Positions 1 to 7,761 of a stretch of 20,144 nt of DNA are shown in pieces. The notes under the pieces are model-generated. The model searched no databases, was not told the origin of the DNA, and worked only from the letters and a program-made list of their open reading frames with translations. The first letter of the stretch is position 1; every line of letters starts with the position of its first letter. The position numbers and the translations under genes are program-made. This DNA is from Bacteroidota bacterium (GTDB taxonomy: Bacteria; Bacteroidota; Ignavibacteria; Ignavibacteriales; Melioribacteraceae), in the NCBI GenBank assembly GCA_023453125.1, contig JAEXUB010000170.1, positions 1 to 20,144 of the forward strand, given 5' to 3'.

Positions 1-248
1 TGAATTAAGAGGCGTGCGTTTTCGAGCTCATTATCATAGAGAAGAGTATTTACTGTTACGTAGACTTTTGCCCTGAATTTATGGGCGTAATCCGCCAGAA
101 GGATAATATCCCCTATGCTATTTCCCGCAGCGGCACGCGCGCCGAAGTTTGGGGCGCCAATATAAACCGCATCGGCACCGCAGTTTATTGCCGCTTTGCC
201 GCTCTCAATATCCTTCGCAGGTGCAAGAAGCTCTAATTTAACCGACAC
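1..248 (-). CDS. Peptidase U32 family protein, 5' part (truncated by window edge)
   Basis: The visible N-terminus reads V-K-L-E-L-L-A-P-A-K-D, then G-A-D-A-V-Y-I-G and later V-Y-V-T-V-N-T-L. This is the opening strand pattern of U32 'collagenase-like' proteins, whose characterised bacterial members mostly act in tRNA or rRNA hydroxylation or ubiquinone synthesis rather than collagen cleavage. The start is a GTG at 248-246: an in-frame TAG lies five codons upstream and no ATG is in frame between them. Only about 82 codons are visible, so the catalytic part and the subfamily cannot be judged. The gene starts 15 bases after the stop of the POT transporter and is probably co-transcribed with it. 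Confidence 0.8.
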   Translation of the reverse strand, partial: MSVKLELLAPAKDIESGKAAINCGADAVYIGAPNFGARAAAGNSIGDIILLADYAHKFRAKVYVTVNTLLYDNELENARLLI

Positions 249-263
249 ATTTGCTTTCTATTG

Positions 264-1568
264 TTATAAATTGTTCTCGCTTTTGGGAGCCAGGTATCTG
301 TTATATAAGAATAAACCAATTATCGTTGCCACTCCGATTAGACTGAATATCATCCAAAGAGTAGAAGGCTGATGAAGTCCGTCTACAAAATGAACATATA
401 ATTTTGCTCCGAGTATACCGCCGATGCCGCTTCCGATAACTCCGTAAAGGAATGAGTAGCCGAGATATAAAGCCTTTTTATCTTCCGGCGCTATAAGCCC
501 GACGTAACTGATAAATTTTGGATGGGCAATCATTTCGCCGATTGAGAATACTACAATGCCGATTATAAATACCCATATATGTGATGATAATGCCAGGATT
601 GCCATTCCTATTGTTCCGAGGAAAATGCCGAATATCATCGTCGGAAGTGCTTTGGTGTTTTTTACCAGATTAGATATGAAAAGCTGGAGGAGAATAATTG
701 TCCCAGCCTCAAGTGCAGTAACTGTTTCAGAATCGAATTTCCAGTTTGGATTGTTTACAAAAATGGAGAGAAAAGAATTTATTGCGTTATTGACCGGGGT
801 AACATCAACATATTCCTTAAGATACCAGAGAACGGTATCGAACATCTGGAAATAAAGAATCCAGAATCCGGAATAGATTACTATCATAAGAATGAAACGG
901 AAATCCTTTATTACAAGCGCTGCTTCTTTCAATATCTGCGGAACGGTCTTGCTGCTGGCAGGTTTTTCCGGTTCCTTGTACACAAATATGTTCAGAAGAA
1001 CAAGCCAACCTGTGCAGATTGAAGCCATTACAAAAATTGAGGACCACGCTATATCCTTTAGAATAGGAATGATAATAAGAGGAAAGAGGAATGCGCCGAG
1101 ATTTATTGACCAGTAGAAAATTCCGAATCCGAGCGTTGAATTGGATTTATCCGTGCTCCTGGCTATTGTGCCCGAAATAATTGGCTTAAAGAAGCCGGCC
1201 CCGGTAACCATTAATAAAAGACTGAAGAACACAAGGGAATATGTTGTCATTAAGCTGGTTAGAAAATAACCGAGACTCATTACAACGAAGGCGAACATTA
1301 GTGTTTTGCGGTATCCAAACCGGTCCGCAATTGCCCCTGACAGGATTGGAAGAAAGTAGAGTAAGGGAGTAATAGTGCTTTTGATAATGCCGACGCTTTC
1401 TTTGGAAAAGCCGAGTCCTCCCTTGGAAATATCAAGAACCAGATAAACTGAAAGAACCGACATTACCCCGTAATATGCGCCCCTTTCAAAAAACTCCATC
1501 ACAATTACAGTCCAGAAGTTTTTCGGGAATGATCTGAACGTAGAAACTTTCTTCTCTTTTTCTGCCAT
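264..1568 (-). CDS. POT/PTR2-family major facilitator transporter
   Basis: 434 residues with about twelve hydrophobic segments. The first helix carries E-F-F-E-R-G-A-Y-Y-G, a version of the ExxERFxYYG motif that marks proton-coupled oligopeptide transporters. F-Y-W-S-I-N-L-G-A-F near residue 150 matches the second PTR2 signature (FYxxINxGS). A-D-R-F-G-Y-R-K between helices 2 and 3 is the general MFS loop motif. The protein is therefore a proton-coupled symporter of the inner membrane, probably for di- or tripeptides, although the family also includes transporters of other solutes and specificity cannot be read here. It is somewhat shorter than many bacterial POT proteins (roughly 450-500 residues). 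AAGGAT lies 7 bases before the ATG. The gene follows sulP by 13 bases, so the two likely share a transcript. Confidence 0.85.
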   Translation of the reverse strand: MAEKEKKVSTFRSFPKNFWTVIVMEFFERGAYYGVMSVLSVYLVLDISKGGLGFSKESVGIIKSTITPLLYFLPILSGAIADRFGYRKTLMFAFVVMSLGYFLTSLMTTYSLVFFSLLLMVTGAGFFKPIISGTIARSTDKSNSTLGFGIFYWSINLGAFLFPLIIIPILKDIAWSSIFVMASICTGWLVLLNIFVYKEPEKPASSKTVPQILKEAALVIKDFRFILMIVIYSGFWILYFQMFDTVLWYLKEYVDVTPVNNAINSFLSIFVNNPNWKFDSETVTALEAGTIILLQLFISNLVKNTKALPTMIFGIFLGTIGMAILALSSHIWVFIIGIVVFSIGEMIAHPKFISYVGLIAPEDKKALYLGYSFLYGVIGSGIGGILGAKLYVHFVDGLHQPSTLWMIFSLIGVATIIGLFLYNRYLAPKSENNL

Positions 1569-1581
1569 AGAGTTATCCTTT

Positions 1582-3291
1582 TTATTTGTCTCTTTTTACT
1601 GAAGGTACAAAGTCTTCCGGTCTTCCGAGTTTGGGAAGGCCTAAAATTTCGCGGGCTCTGTCCAAAGCGTCGTCTATGTTGCCGTGAACATTATCTTCCA
1701 CGATTTCGTCAAGAATGCCCGATTGTGTAAGAGCTACCAGCGGCTGTGTATGAACACCGGAGAGAATAACTTGTGTTCCCATTTTTTTAGAATCCTCGTA
1801 AAACTCTTTAATTGACTGTAAGCCGGTAGCGTCTACCGCGGGAACATTACGCATACGGATGATCCTGATTTTTGGTGGTTTTTCGAATTCCCTAATTGCA
1901 TCCTTAAATTTAGAAGCCGCGCCGAAGAAGAATGGGCCGTTAATTTCATATACTTCAACTCCATCGGGAATTGACTTCCTTTCAATTCCGTTCGGATCTG
2001 CGGTCTCTTCTTCATTCTCTTCCCTGAATTCTCTTGTAACCACTTCAACGTTTGTAACAAGAGCCATTCTGTGCATAAAGAGGAGAACGGCAAGCACCAT
2101 TCCAACTTCAATTGCCAGAGTCAAATCGAAAACCACAGTTAGAAAGAATGTGGTTAATAATACAGCTACATCGCTGCGCGGACTTTTAAGTAGGGACTTA
2201 AAAGTTCTCCATTCACTCATATTATATGAAACAATAACAAGCACTGCTGCAAGGGAAGCCATTGGAATGAGTCCGGCAAGCTTTCCAAAGAAAAGCATAA
2301 TTAATAGAAGAATAACAGCGTGGGTAATGCCGGCAATAGGGGTGCGTCCCCCGTTTTTAACGTTTGTTGCAGTTCTCGCAATTGCACCGGTAGCGGGTAT
2401 TCCGCCGAAAATAGGAGATATGATATTTGCTACTCCCTGTGCAACGAGCTCCATATTTGAACGGTGTTTCTTTCCTATCATACCGTCGGCAACAACTGCG
2501 GAAAGAAGCGCTTCAATGGCAGCCAGAAGAGCAATTGCGGTTGCCGGCTGAATTAAATCCTTAATTATCTTAAAATTTACTGTCGGAAGAGTGGGCGCGG
2601 GGAATGTAGCTGAAATTTCGCCGAACCTGCTTCCGATTGTTTCTACGGGGAATTTAAAATAGTATGCTGCTGCGGTTGTTAAGATTATAGCTACAATAGA
2701 ACCGGGAATCTTGCGTGATACTTTTGGCCAGAAAATCATTATAAAAAGGCTGAATGCCGCAATTCCCAATGCGTAAAGATTAACCGAATGAAAGTTGGAG
2801 AAGTAAACTCCCCATTTCTCAACAAAATCGGCCGGCACATTCTGTATTCCTAGACCGAACAGGTCTTTTATCTGTGATGAAAAAATTACAACGGCAATTC
2901 CGCTTGTAAATCCGACTGTAACTGTAAATGGTATAAACTTTATCACCTGGCCAAGTTTTGCAATTCCCATTATAACAAGAATGATTCCCGCAAGAAATGT
3001 TGCAACAATAAGTCCGTTCATTCCGTACTGCTGAACAATTCCGTAGATAATAACAACAAAGGCACCTGTTGGTCCGCCTATCTGAACACGGCTTCCGCCG
3101 AGAAACGAAATTATAAATCCCCCTATAATTCCTGTAATAATGCCTTTTTCGGGGGACACGCCGGAAGCAATGGCAAATGCAATTGCAAGGGGAAGTGCAA
3201 CAACTCCCACAATTAATCCTGCTGTCATGTCATTTAGTATCTGCTGCCTGGTAAGAGATTTTGCTAACGTAAATAATTTGGGCTTTAACAT
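1582..3291 (-). CDS. SulP-family inorganic anion transporter with STAS domain
   Basis: 569 residues. The N-terminal 400 or so residues form the multi-helix SulP membrane domain: G-L-I-V-G-V-V-A-L-P-L-A-I-A-F-A-I-A-S-G-V is the first-helix signature, followed by G-G-S-R-V-Q-I-G-G-P-T-G-A-F. A cytoplasmic STAS domain occupies about residues 435-550. At the usual STAS phosphorylation loop (DSSG in anti-sigma antagonists) this protein has D-A-T-G. SulP proteins carry sulfate, bicarbonate or other anions; the sequence does not decide which. Sulfate is plausible but is not shown by the neighbours. The gene is separated from the upstream ars operon by 115 bases that contain a good promoter element, so it need not belong to that operon although it lies directly downstream on the same strand. 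Confidence 0.92.
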   Translation of the reverse strand: MLKPKLFTLAKSLTRQQILNDMTAGLIVGVVALPLAIAFAIASGVSPEKGIITGIIGGFIISFLGGSRVQIGGPTGAFVVIIYGIVQQYGMNGLIVATFLAGIILVIMGIAKLGQVIKFIPFTVTVGFTSGIAVVIFSSQIKDLFGLGIQNVPADFVEKWGVYFSNFHSVNLYALGIAAFSLFIMIFWPKVSRKIPGSIVAIILTTAAAYYFKFPVETIGSRFGEISATFPAPTLPTVNFKIIKDLIQPATAIALLAAIEALLSAVVADGMIGKKHRSNMELVAQGVANIISPIFGGIPATGAIARTATNVKNGGRTPIAGITHAVILLLIMLFFGKLAGLIPMASLAAVLVIVSYNMSEWRTFKSLLKSPRSDVAVLLTTFFLTVVFDLTLAIEVGMVLAVLLFMHRMALVTNVEVVTREFREENEEETADPNGIERKSIPDGVEVYEINGPFFFGAASKFKDAIREFEKPPKIRIIRMRNVPAVDATGLQSIKEFYEDSKKMGTQVILSGVHTQPLVALTQSGILDEIVEDNVHGNIDDALDRAREILGLPKLGRPEDFVPSVKRDK

Positions 3292-3319
3292 ATCGCATCA
3301 AAGTTTTATTTTCAAAGTA

Positions 3320-3327
3320 CAAATATA
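3320..3327 (-). promoter_or_regulatory. Candidate TAnnTTTG promoter element for sulP
   Basis: On the minus strand the bases read TATATTTG, an exact match to the Bacteroidota -7 consensus TAnnTTTG, about 28 bases before the sulP ATG. The upstream partner about 19 bases away is T-rich (TTTTT) but not a clean TTTG/TTG, so confidence is moderate. It lies in the 115-base gap after the last ars operon gene, where I see no hairpin terminator. Confidence 0.45.
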
Positions 3328-3406
3328 CCAAGCATTGAGGGAAGAGAAAAATTAAATAATGGTAAGAATGAAGTCTGAGATGTGACGACGCGCAAAATTG
3401 AGGAAA

Positions 3407-3826
3407 TTATTCGTTTTTTTTCTTTTTTGTCCTAAGAACACAAAGACATTGTCCGCTAAGCATTGAATCATTGTCGATTTTGAGAGGAAGCCCGTCCCGG
3501 TCCCATTCAAATATGCCGCCGGCGAGATTGGCAACATTGTTAAATCCTTTTTCGGCAAGGAATTCTGTAATCTCCCTGCTGTGAACTCCCGCATGATCTG
3601 CGATTATTAAAGGAACATCTTTTGGAAGCTCGTCATAATATTCTTTAATGAAATTGATTCTTGCGTAGATTACCTCTGGAACGTCGAACTGCTTGTATGC
3701 AATTTCATGATCGCGTCTCATATCAAGCAGCAGCGCTCCTTTACGGCATTCTACAAGCGCTTCGCGCGGAGAGAAATGAGTTATGCCATTAATAACATTT
3801 CCTTTTAGGGTAAAAAACGGATTCAT
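3407..3826 (-). CDS. Rhodanese-fold protein lacking the catalytic cysteine
   Basis: 139 residues, a single rhodanese domain: S-P-R-E-A-L near residue 19, L-L-L-D-M-R at 32-37 (the usual LLDVR strand), and A-G-G-I-F-E-W at 102-108. The active-site loop that normally reads C-R-x-G-x-R-S here reads D-H-A-G-V-H-S at 77-83, so the persulfide-forming Cys is Asp77 and sulfurtransferase chemistry at that position is not possible. A C-terminal pair C127-x-C129 in S-G-Q-C-L-C is a possible alternative thiol or metal site. There is no signal peptide, so it is cytoplasmic. It is the last gene of the ars operon, 7 bases after ccdA. The 3' end has runs of six and eight A on the coding strand. Its role is unknown: perhaps binding of oxyanion or metalloid, or partnership with CcdA. 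Confidence 0.85.
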   Translation of the reverse strand: MNPFFTLKGNVINGITHFSPREALVECRKGALLLDMRRDHEIAYKQFDVPEVIYARINFIKEYYDELPKDVPLIIADHAGVHSREITEFLAEKGFNNVANLAGGIFEWDRDGLPLKIDNDSMLSGQCLCVLRTKKKKNE

Positions 3827-3833
3827 ATAATAC

Positions 3834-4529
3834 TCACTTAATTAAAAAATACACACCGCCAAGAATTACGAGAAAGCCGCATATCCGTTTTATCCATAAA
3901 ACGGTTTTTTTCTTTTCAGTCCAGTTTAGATAACTCTGTATTTTGCCGGTAACCGTGCCTGCCGCTGTTATTACTGCGCAATGTCCAATCGCGAATGAGG
4001 CAAGATAAAGTATTGCAAGAAGTACATTAGTCTGTGCGGTTTCAAAAACAATTCCGAGAACAGGAGCCATAAATGCAAAAGTGCAGGGACCGAGTCCGAT
4101 GCCGAACAATAAACCCAATACAAATGCGGCCGTGTATCCCTTCTTTGAAGTTCCTTTAATTGAAGCCCCGTCCCAGGGAAGATTTATTATCCCCATAAGA
4201 TAAAGCCCTACGGCAAAGAAGACTGCAGCAACAAAATAATTTCCAATTGCACCTACATCTCCCATAATTCTTCCCATTGCGGCGGTAACAGCACCAATGA
4301 GCGCAATTGTAATCAGAATGCCGGCTGAAAAAACAAGAGATATCCTGAAACCCTTTCCTATGGATATCTCTCCGTAAGAACCGATATAACCGATTATGAG
4401 CGGAATGCTGGATAAGTGGCAGGGAGATAGAAGAATTGAGAGAAGTCCCCATATAAATGACGCCGCAACAGCAAAGAGTGCCGAGCTGTACATTAAATCG
4501 TATAAATATGTAAATACCGATTCGATCAT
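3834..4529 (-). CDS. ccdA: CcdA/DsbD-type transmembrane thiol-disulfide electron carrier
   Basis: 231 residues with about six membrane segments. The two halves each carry the conserved helix-breaking Pro-Cys pair: S-P-C-H with Cys37, and G-P-C-T-F with Cys149. These two cysteines form the disulfide that CcdA-family proteins use to move reducing equivalents from cytoplasmic thioredoxin across the inner membrane to an extracytoplasmic partner. The likely partner is the exported thioredoxin encoded 8 bases upstream. In most genomes ccdA serves cytochrome c maturation; here it sits inside an arsenic operon with no cytochrome biogenesis gene nearby, so a role tied to metalloid detoxification is inferred. 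Confidence 0.9.
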   Translation of the reverse strand: MIESVFTYLYDLMYSSALFAVAASFIWGLLSILLSPCHLSSIPLIIGYIGSYGEISIGKGFRISLVFSAGILITIALIGAVTAAMGRIMGDVGAIGNYFVAAVFFAVGLYLMGIINLPWDGASIKGTSKKGYTAAFVLGLLFGIGLGPCTFAFMAPVLGIVFETAQTNVLLAILYLASFAIGHCAVITAAGTVTGKIQSYLNWTEKKKTVLWIKRICGFLVILGGVYFLIK

Positions 4530-4537
4530 AAGTTTAC

Positions 4538-4906
4538 CTATCTGAGGGGTTTAATGCCGCGCCCCGCTAACAGCTTTTCTATCTGCTTCTGCGGATAAAA
4601 TCCTTCGTGCCTGAAGAATTCCTTTCCGTTTTTATCAAGAAATACCTGAGTCGGAATGAGTTTGATTTTATACTGTTCAACTGTTTTTTTATTTTCTTCC
4701 TTGTTGATATCGTAAAATACAACTTTAACATTCGGCGAGAATTTCTTCTCAATATTTTCCATAACCGGTTTCATCTGTTTGCAGGGAATGCAGGTCGTTG
4801 AACCGAGTTCTACAAAAGTAACTTCGGGCTTTACTTCATTCTTTTTATCCTGTGCAAATCCGGCTGAAAATGAGAAGAGGGCGAACAATAGAATCAGCTT
4901 TTTCAT
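4538..4906 (-). CDS. Exported thioredoxin-fold protein
   Basis: 122 residues. Residues 1-18 (M-K-K-L-I-L-L-F-A-L-F-S-F-S-A-G-F-A) form a Sec signal peptide with a probable cut after F-A. The mature part has a thioredoxin fold with active site C39-I-P-C42 followed by K-Q-M-K-P, the central strand V-V-F-Y-D-I-N, and the cis-proline loop I-P-T-Q-V-F. It should work outside the inner membrane as a thiol reductant, kept reduced by the CcdA protein encoded just downstream. Only one base separates it from the stop of the small thioredoxin-fold gene upstream, so translation is probably coupled. The physiological target is unknown; an oxidised cysteine protein or an arsenic species outside the membrane are options. 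Confidence 0.88.
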   Translation of the reverse strand: MKKLILLFALFSFSAGFAQDKKNEVKPEVTFVELGSTTCIPCKQMKPVMENIEKKFSPNVKVVFYDINKEENKKTVEQYKIKLIPTQVFLDKNGKEFFRHEGFYPQKQIEKLLAGRGIKPLR

Positions 4907-4907
4907 A

Positions 4908-5144
4908 TTAATTCTCCTTTAGCCATTCAAGTATCTGTTCATCTTTAGGTATTACGCCGTAGCTTTTCACTTTTTCGTTAACAACAACAGCAGGAGTCAT
5001 CATAACCTTGTATTTCATTATTTCCTGAATGTCTGTTTCCTTAATAATCTCAGCGTCAATATTGTTTGACTGAGCAACTTCTTTTACTTTTTCATAAAGC
5101 TTGTTGCATTTTGCGCATCCCGAACCTAATACTTTAACTGTCAT
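4908..5144 (-). CDS. Small thioredoxin-fold 'redox-active disulfide' protein
   Basis: 78 residues with no signal peptide. It begins with a beta strand and the active site G-S-G-C10-A-K-C13, and has a cis-proline turn at T50-P51 followed by A-V-V-V. This matches the minimal thioredoxin/glutaredoxin-like family known as redox-active disulfide protein 2, which is often encoded beside PF03773 permeases, as here (12 bases downstream of one). It is cytoplasmic. Plausible jobs are reducing ArsC, which in this operon is of the thioredoxin-coupled type, or passing arsenic or electrons to the permease or to CcdA. None of these is shown by the sequence alone. Confidence 0.88.
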   Translation of the reverse strand: MTVKVLGSGCAKCNKLYEKVKEVAQSNNIDAEIIKETDIQEIMKYKVMMTPAVVVNEKVKSYGVIPKDEQILEWLKEN

Positions 5145-5156
5145 TTGTTTTGTCTC

Positions 5157-6182
5157 CTAATATATAATGTTAAAAATATAACCGACTATTATAATACCCG
5201 AGGCCACTATTCCCACGAATGCGAGGATAAGTTTCATTTTAAGCACTTTTCTAAGTATTATGGTCTCCGGCAATGAAAGTCCTATAACGGCCATCATAAA
5301 GGCAAGCACTGTACCGAGCGAAGCTCCCTTGCCGAGAAGAGCCTGTACAATGGGAATAATGCCTGCTGCATTTGAATACATTGGTACTCCAAGAAGAACA
5401 GCGGCCGGAACCGACCACCAGGCATCCTTACCCATAAAAGAGGCCATAAAGTTTTCCGGAATATAACCGTGAATACCCGCACCGACTCCAATTCCAATTA
5501 CGACATATATCCATACTTTCGCTACAATCTCTTTAACGGCGGTTATACCTGCTTCAATACGGCCGTTGAATGAAATTTTTATTTCCTCGAATTCAGCATT
5601 TCCGGCCTTTATTTCGTACACCCAGGGCTCAACATGTTTTTCCAGTTTAAGAATGCCGATTATATACCCGGAAATTATGGCTATTATTAATCCGGTACCC
5701 AAATATAAAAGTGCCGTCTGCCACCCGAACAATCCGAATAAAAGTACAAGAGCAACTTCGTTAATCATAGGTGCCGCAATCAGGAAGGAAAATGTAACGC
5801 CAAGGGGTATTCCGGCTTCAACAAAACCGAGAAATAATGGAATTGCCGAACAGGTGCAGAACGGGGTTACTATCCCCAGTAATGAAGCGAGCACATTACC
5901 TACAAATAGTTTTTTGCCTCCCAGAAGTTTTCTGGTCTTCTCGGGGGAAAAATAAGAGCGGACAATACCTACTATGAATACTATCAGGGTTAGAAGAAGA
6001 AGCACTTTCGGGACTTCGAAAATGAAGAACCAGACTGCTTCGGTAAGATGAGTCCCTTTCTCCATTCCGGCAATTTCGTAAATTAGAAAATCTGTAATCT
6101 CCTTAAGATTCATATATACCAGAATCCATACCGGTAATAGAAGGAGTAAAATCAAATTATTCTTTGATATTAATTTTTTCAT
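5157..6182 (-). CDS. ArsP-like permease (PF03773/DUF318 family)
   Basis: 341 residues, about eight to ten hydrophobic segments. The key motif is T-P-F-C108-T-C110-S-A-I-P, followed by G-V-T-F-S-F-L-I-A-A-P-M-I-N-E, typical of the PF03773 permeases. In the second half, G-V-P-M-Y-S-N-A-A-G-I-I-P mirrors the first motif. Characterised ArsP members export trivalent organoarsenicals such as methylarsenite. The presence of arsM in the neighbouring unit makes that substrate attractive, though other family members are uncharacterised. The gene lies 12 bases after acr3 and 12 bases before the small thioredoxin-fold gene, in the middle of the operon. Confidence 0.85.
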   Translation of the reverse strand: MKKLISKNNLILLLLLPVWILVYMNLKEITDFLIYEIAGMEKGTHLTEAVWFFIFEVPKVLLLLTLIVFIVGIVRSYFSPEKTRKLLGGKKLFVGNVLASLLGIVTPFCTCSAIPLFLGFVEAGIPLGVTFSFLIAAPMINEVALVLLFGLFGWQTALLYLGTGLIIAIISGYIIGILKLEKHVEPWVYEIKAGNAEFEEIKISFNGRIEAGITAVKEIVAKVWIYVVIGIGVGAGIHGYIPENFMASFMGKDAWWSVPAAVLLGVPMYSNAAGIIPIVQALLGKGASLGTVLAFMMAVIGLSLPETIILRKVLKMKLILAFVGIVASGIIIVGYIFNIIY

Positions 6183-6194
6183 TTTAACCTGGTT

Positions 6195-7277
6195 TTAAGG
6201 ACAGAGATCGGGTGATTTAACATTTCCTTCATTAGCATCAGGAAAATATTTTTTCTGAATGCGGAGGGCTACGTTTACGAGTGCTATTAAAACCGGCACT
6301 TCAACAAGGGGGCCTATAACCGCCGCGAAAGCCTCGCCGCTGTTTATTCCGAATACGGCAACGGCGACCGCAATTGCAAGTTCAAAATTATTGCTTGCCG
6401 CAGTAAAAGAGAGGGTTGCGGTTTTGGAATAGTCGGCGCCCACCTTCTTCCCCATATAAAATGAAACCAGGAACATAATAACAAAATAGAAAAGAAGAGG
6501 AATCGCTATCCTGATTACATCCAGCGGAATCTTAACGATATATTCCCCTTTAAGTGAGAACATTACTATTATTGTAAACAGAAGCGCAATAAGAGTAATC
6601 GGACTTATTTTTGGAATGAATTTTGTCTGATACCATTCTTTATTTTTGATTTTTATAAGGGTAAACCTGGTGATAATTCCAGCAATAAATGGAATACCGA
6701 GGTAAATAAAAACGCTTTCGGCAATCTGGCCAATTGTAATATCAACCGCAAAGGTTTTTAATCCGAGCCAGGAGGGAAATACTGTAAGAAAAACATATGC
6801 ATAAACAGAAAAGAAGAGCACCTGGAATATTGAATTGAACGCAACCAGTCCGGCGGCATATTCTGTATCCCCTTTTGCAAGTTCGTTCCAGACAATAACC
6901 ATGGCAATACAGCGCGCAAGACCAATCATAATAAGTCCCGCCATATACTCCGGATAATCCTGCAGGAAAATAATAGCAAGGAAGAACATAAGCAGAGGCC
7001 CTATAATCCAGTTTTGGACTAAGGAAAGAGAAAGTACTTTTACATTGCGGAATACATCCCCAAGTTCTTCATATTTTACCTTTGCGAGGGGAGGGTACAT
7101 CATAAGAATTAATCCGATAGCAATCGGAATGTTTGTTGTGCCGCTCTGAAAGGAATTCCAGAAGCCGACAATCCCGGGAAAGAAATAACCGGATAGAACC
7201 CCTATTGCCATTGCCAGGAAAATCCATAATGTTAAATAGCGGTCGAGAAATGATAATTTTTTTGTGAGGGTAGACAT
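6195..7277 (-). CDS. acr3: Arsenite efflux transporter of the ACR3 family
   Basis: 360 residues, about ten membrane segments. Family landmarks: the N-terminal L-S-F-L-D-R-Y-L-T-L-W-I-F-L-A-M-A-I-G, the N-W-I-I-G-P-L-L-M-F turn at about 89-98, and G-L-A-R-C123-I-A-M-V-I-V-W, which contains the cysteine needed for arsenite transport in studied Acr3 proteins. A later segment reads S-F-T-A-A-S-N-N-F-E-L-A-I-A-V-A. It should expel As(III) across the inner membrane using the proton gradient. It is preceded by arsC at a 12-base gap, the classic reduction-then-efflux pairing. Confidence 0.96.
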   Translation of the reverse strand: MSTLTKKLSFLDRYLTLWIFLAMAIGVLSGYFFPGIVGFWNSFQSGTTNIPIAIGLILMMYPPLAKVKYEELGDVFRNVKVLSLSLVQNWIIGPLLMFFLAIIFLQDYPEYMAGLIMIGLARCIAMVIVWNELAKGDTEYAAGLVAFNSIFQVLFFSVYAYVFLTVFPSWLGLKTFAVDITIGQIAESVFIYLGIPFIAGIITRFTLIKIKNKEWYQTKFIPKISPITLIALLFTIIVMFSLKGEYIVKIPLDVIRIAIPLLFYFVIMFLVSFYMGKKVGADYSKTATLSFTAASNNFELAIAVAVAVFGINSGEAFAAVIGPLVEVPVLIALVNVALRIQKKYFPDANEGNVKSPDLCP

Positions 7278-7289
7278 ATGGCCTCTCTT

Positions 7290-7721
7290 CTATTTCATCT
7301 TGGTTATGAATTCTTCATAAAATTTTTCGAAATCACGCACAATTTCATCGCGGACCCGTCTATAAACAATCATTTTTTCCTCATCGGTGCCTTCAGCGTC
7401 GGCAGGATCGTCGAACCCGATGTGCAGCCGCTGCCCGACTTTACCTGTAAATACCGGGCAGGATTCCTTTGCATTATCGCATACAGTAATAACAAAATCG
7501 AAATGCATTGAAGAGTAGATATCAACATTTTCCGGAATACCATTGCTGATATCAATTCCTATTTCCTTCATTGCGGCAACGGCATAAGGATTTACTTTTT
7601 CAGCAGGACGGGTTCCGGCAGAAAAGACTTCCATTGCCGGATTAAGTGATTTAAGATAGCCTTCGGCCATCTGGCTCCGGCAGGAGTTGCCTGTGCAAAG
7701 TATCAGGATTCTTATATTCAT
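7290..7721 (-). CDS. arsC: Thioredoxin-coupled arsenate reductase ArsC
   Basis: 143 residues from the ATG at 7721. This start is chosen over an in-frame ATG 75 bases upstream because AAAGGAA lies in front of it and because the first residues M-N-I-R-I-L-I-L-C-T-G-N-S-C-R-S give the normal N-terminus of the low-molecular-weight phosphatase fold. Nucleophile C9 sits in the P-loop C-T-G-N-S-C-R; C81 and C88 (V-C-D-N-A-K-E-S-C-P) are the shuttle pair that moves the disulfide to the surface for thioredoxin. This is the Staphylococcus-type enzyme, cytoplasmic, reducing As(V) to As(III). The thioredoxin-fold genes in the same operon may supply electrons. Confidence 0.96.
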   Translation of the reverse strand: MNIRILILCTGNSCRSQMAEGYLKSLNPAMEVFSAGTRPAEKVNPYAVAAMKEIGIDISNGIPENVDIYSSMHFDFVITVCDNAKESCPVFTGKVGQRLHIGFDDPADAEGTDEEKMIVYRRVRDEIVRDFEKFYEEFITKMK

Positions 7722-7761
7722 TTTATTCCTTTCTTCTTGATTCGTTAAACGGCGAAATATA

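Noticed and set aside
1859..2551. 230-codon open frame on the plus strand
   Set aside because: Lies wholly antisense within the clear SulP gene, its residues are a low-complexity mix without a family pattern, and it has no suitable ribosome site.
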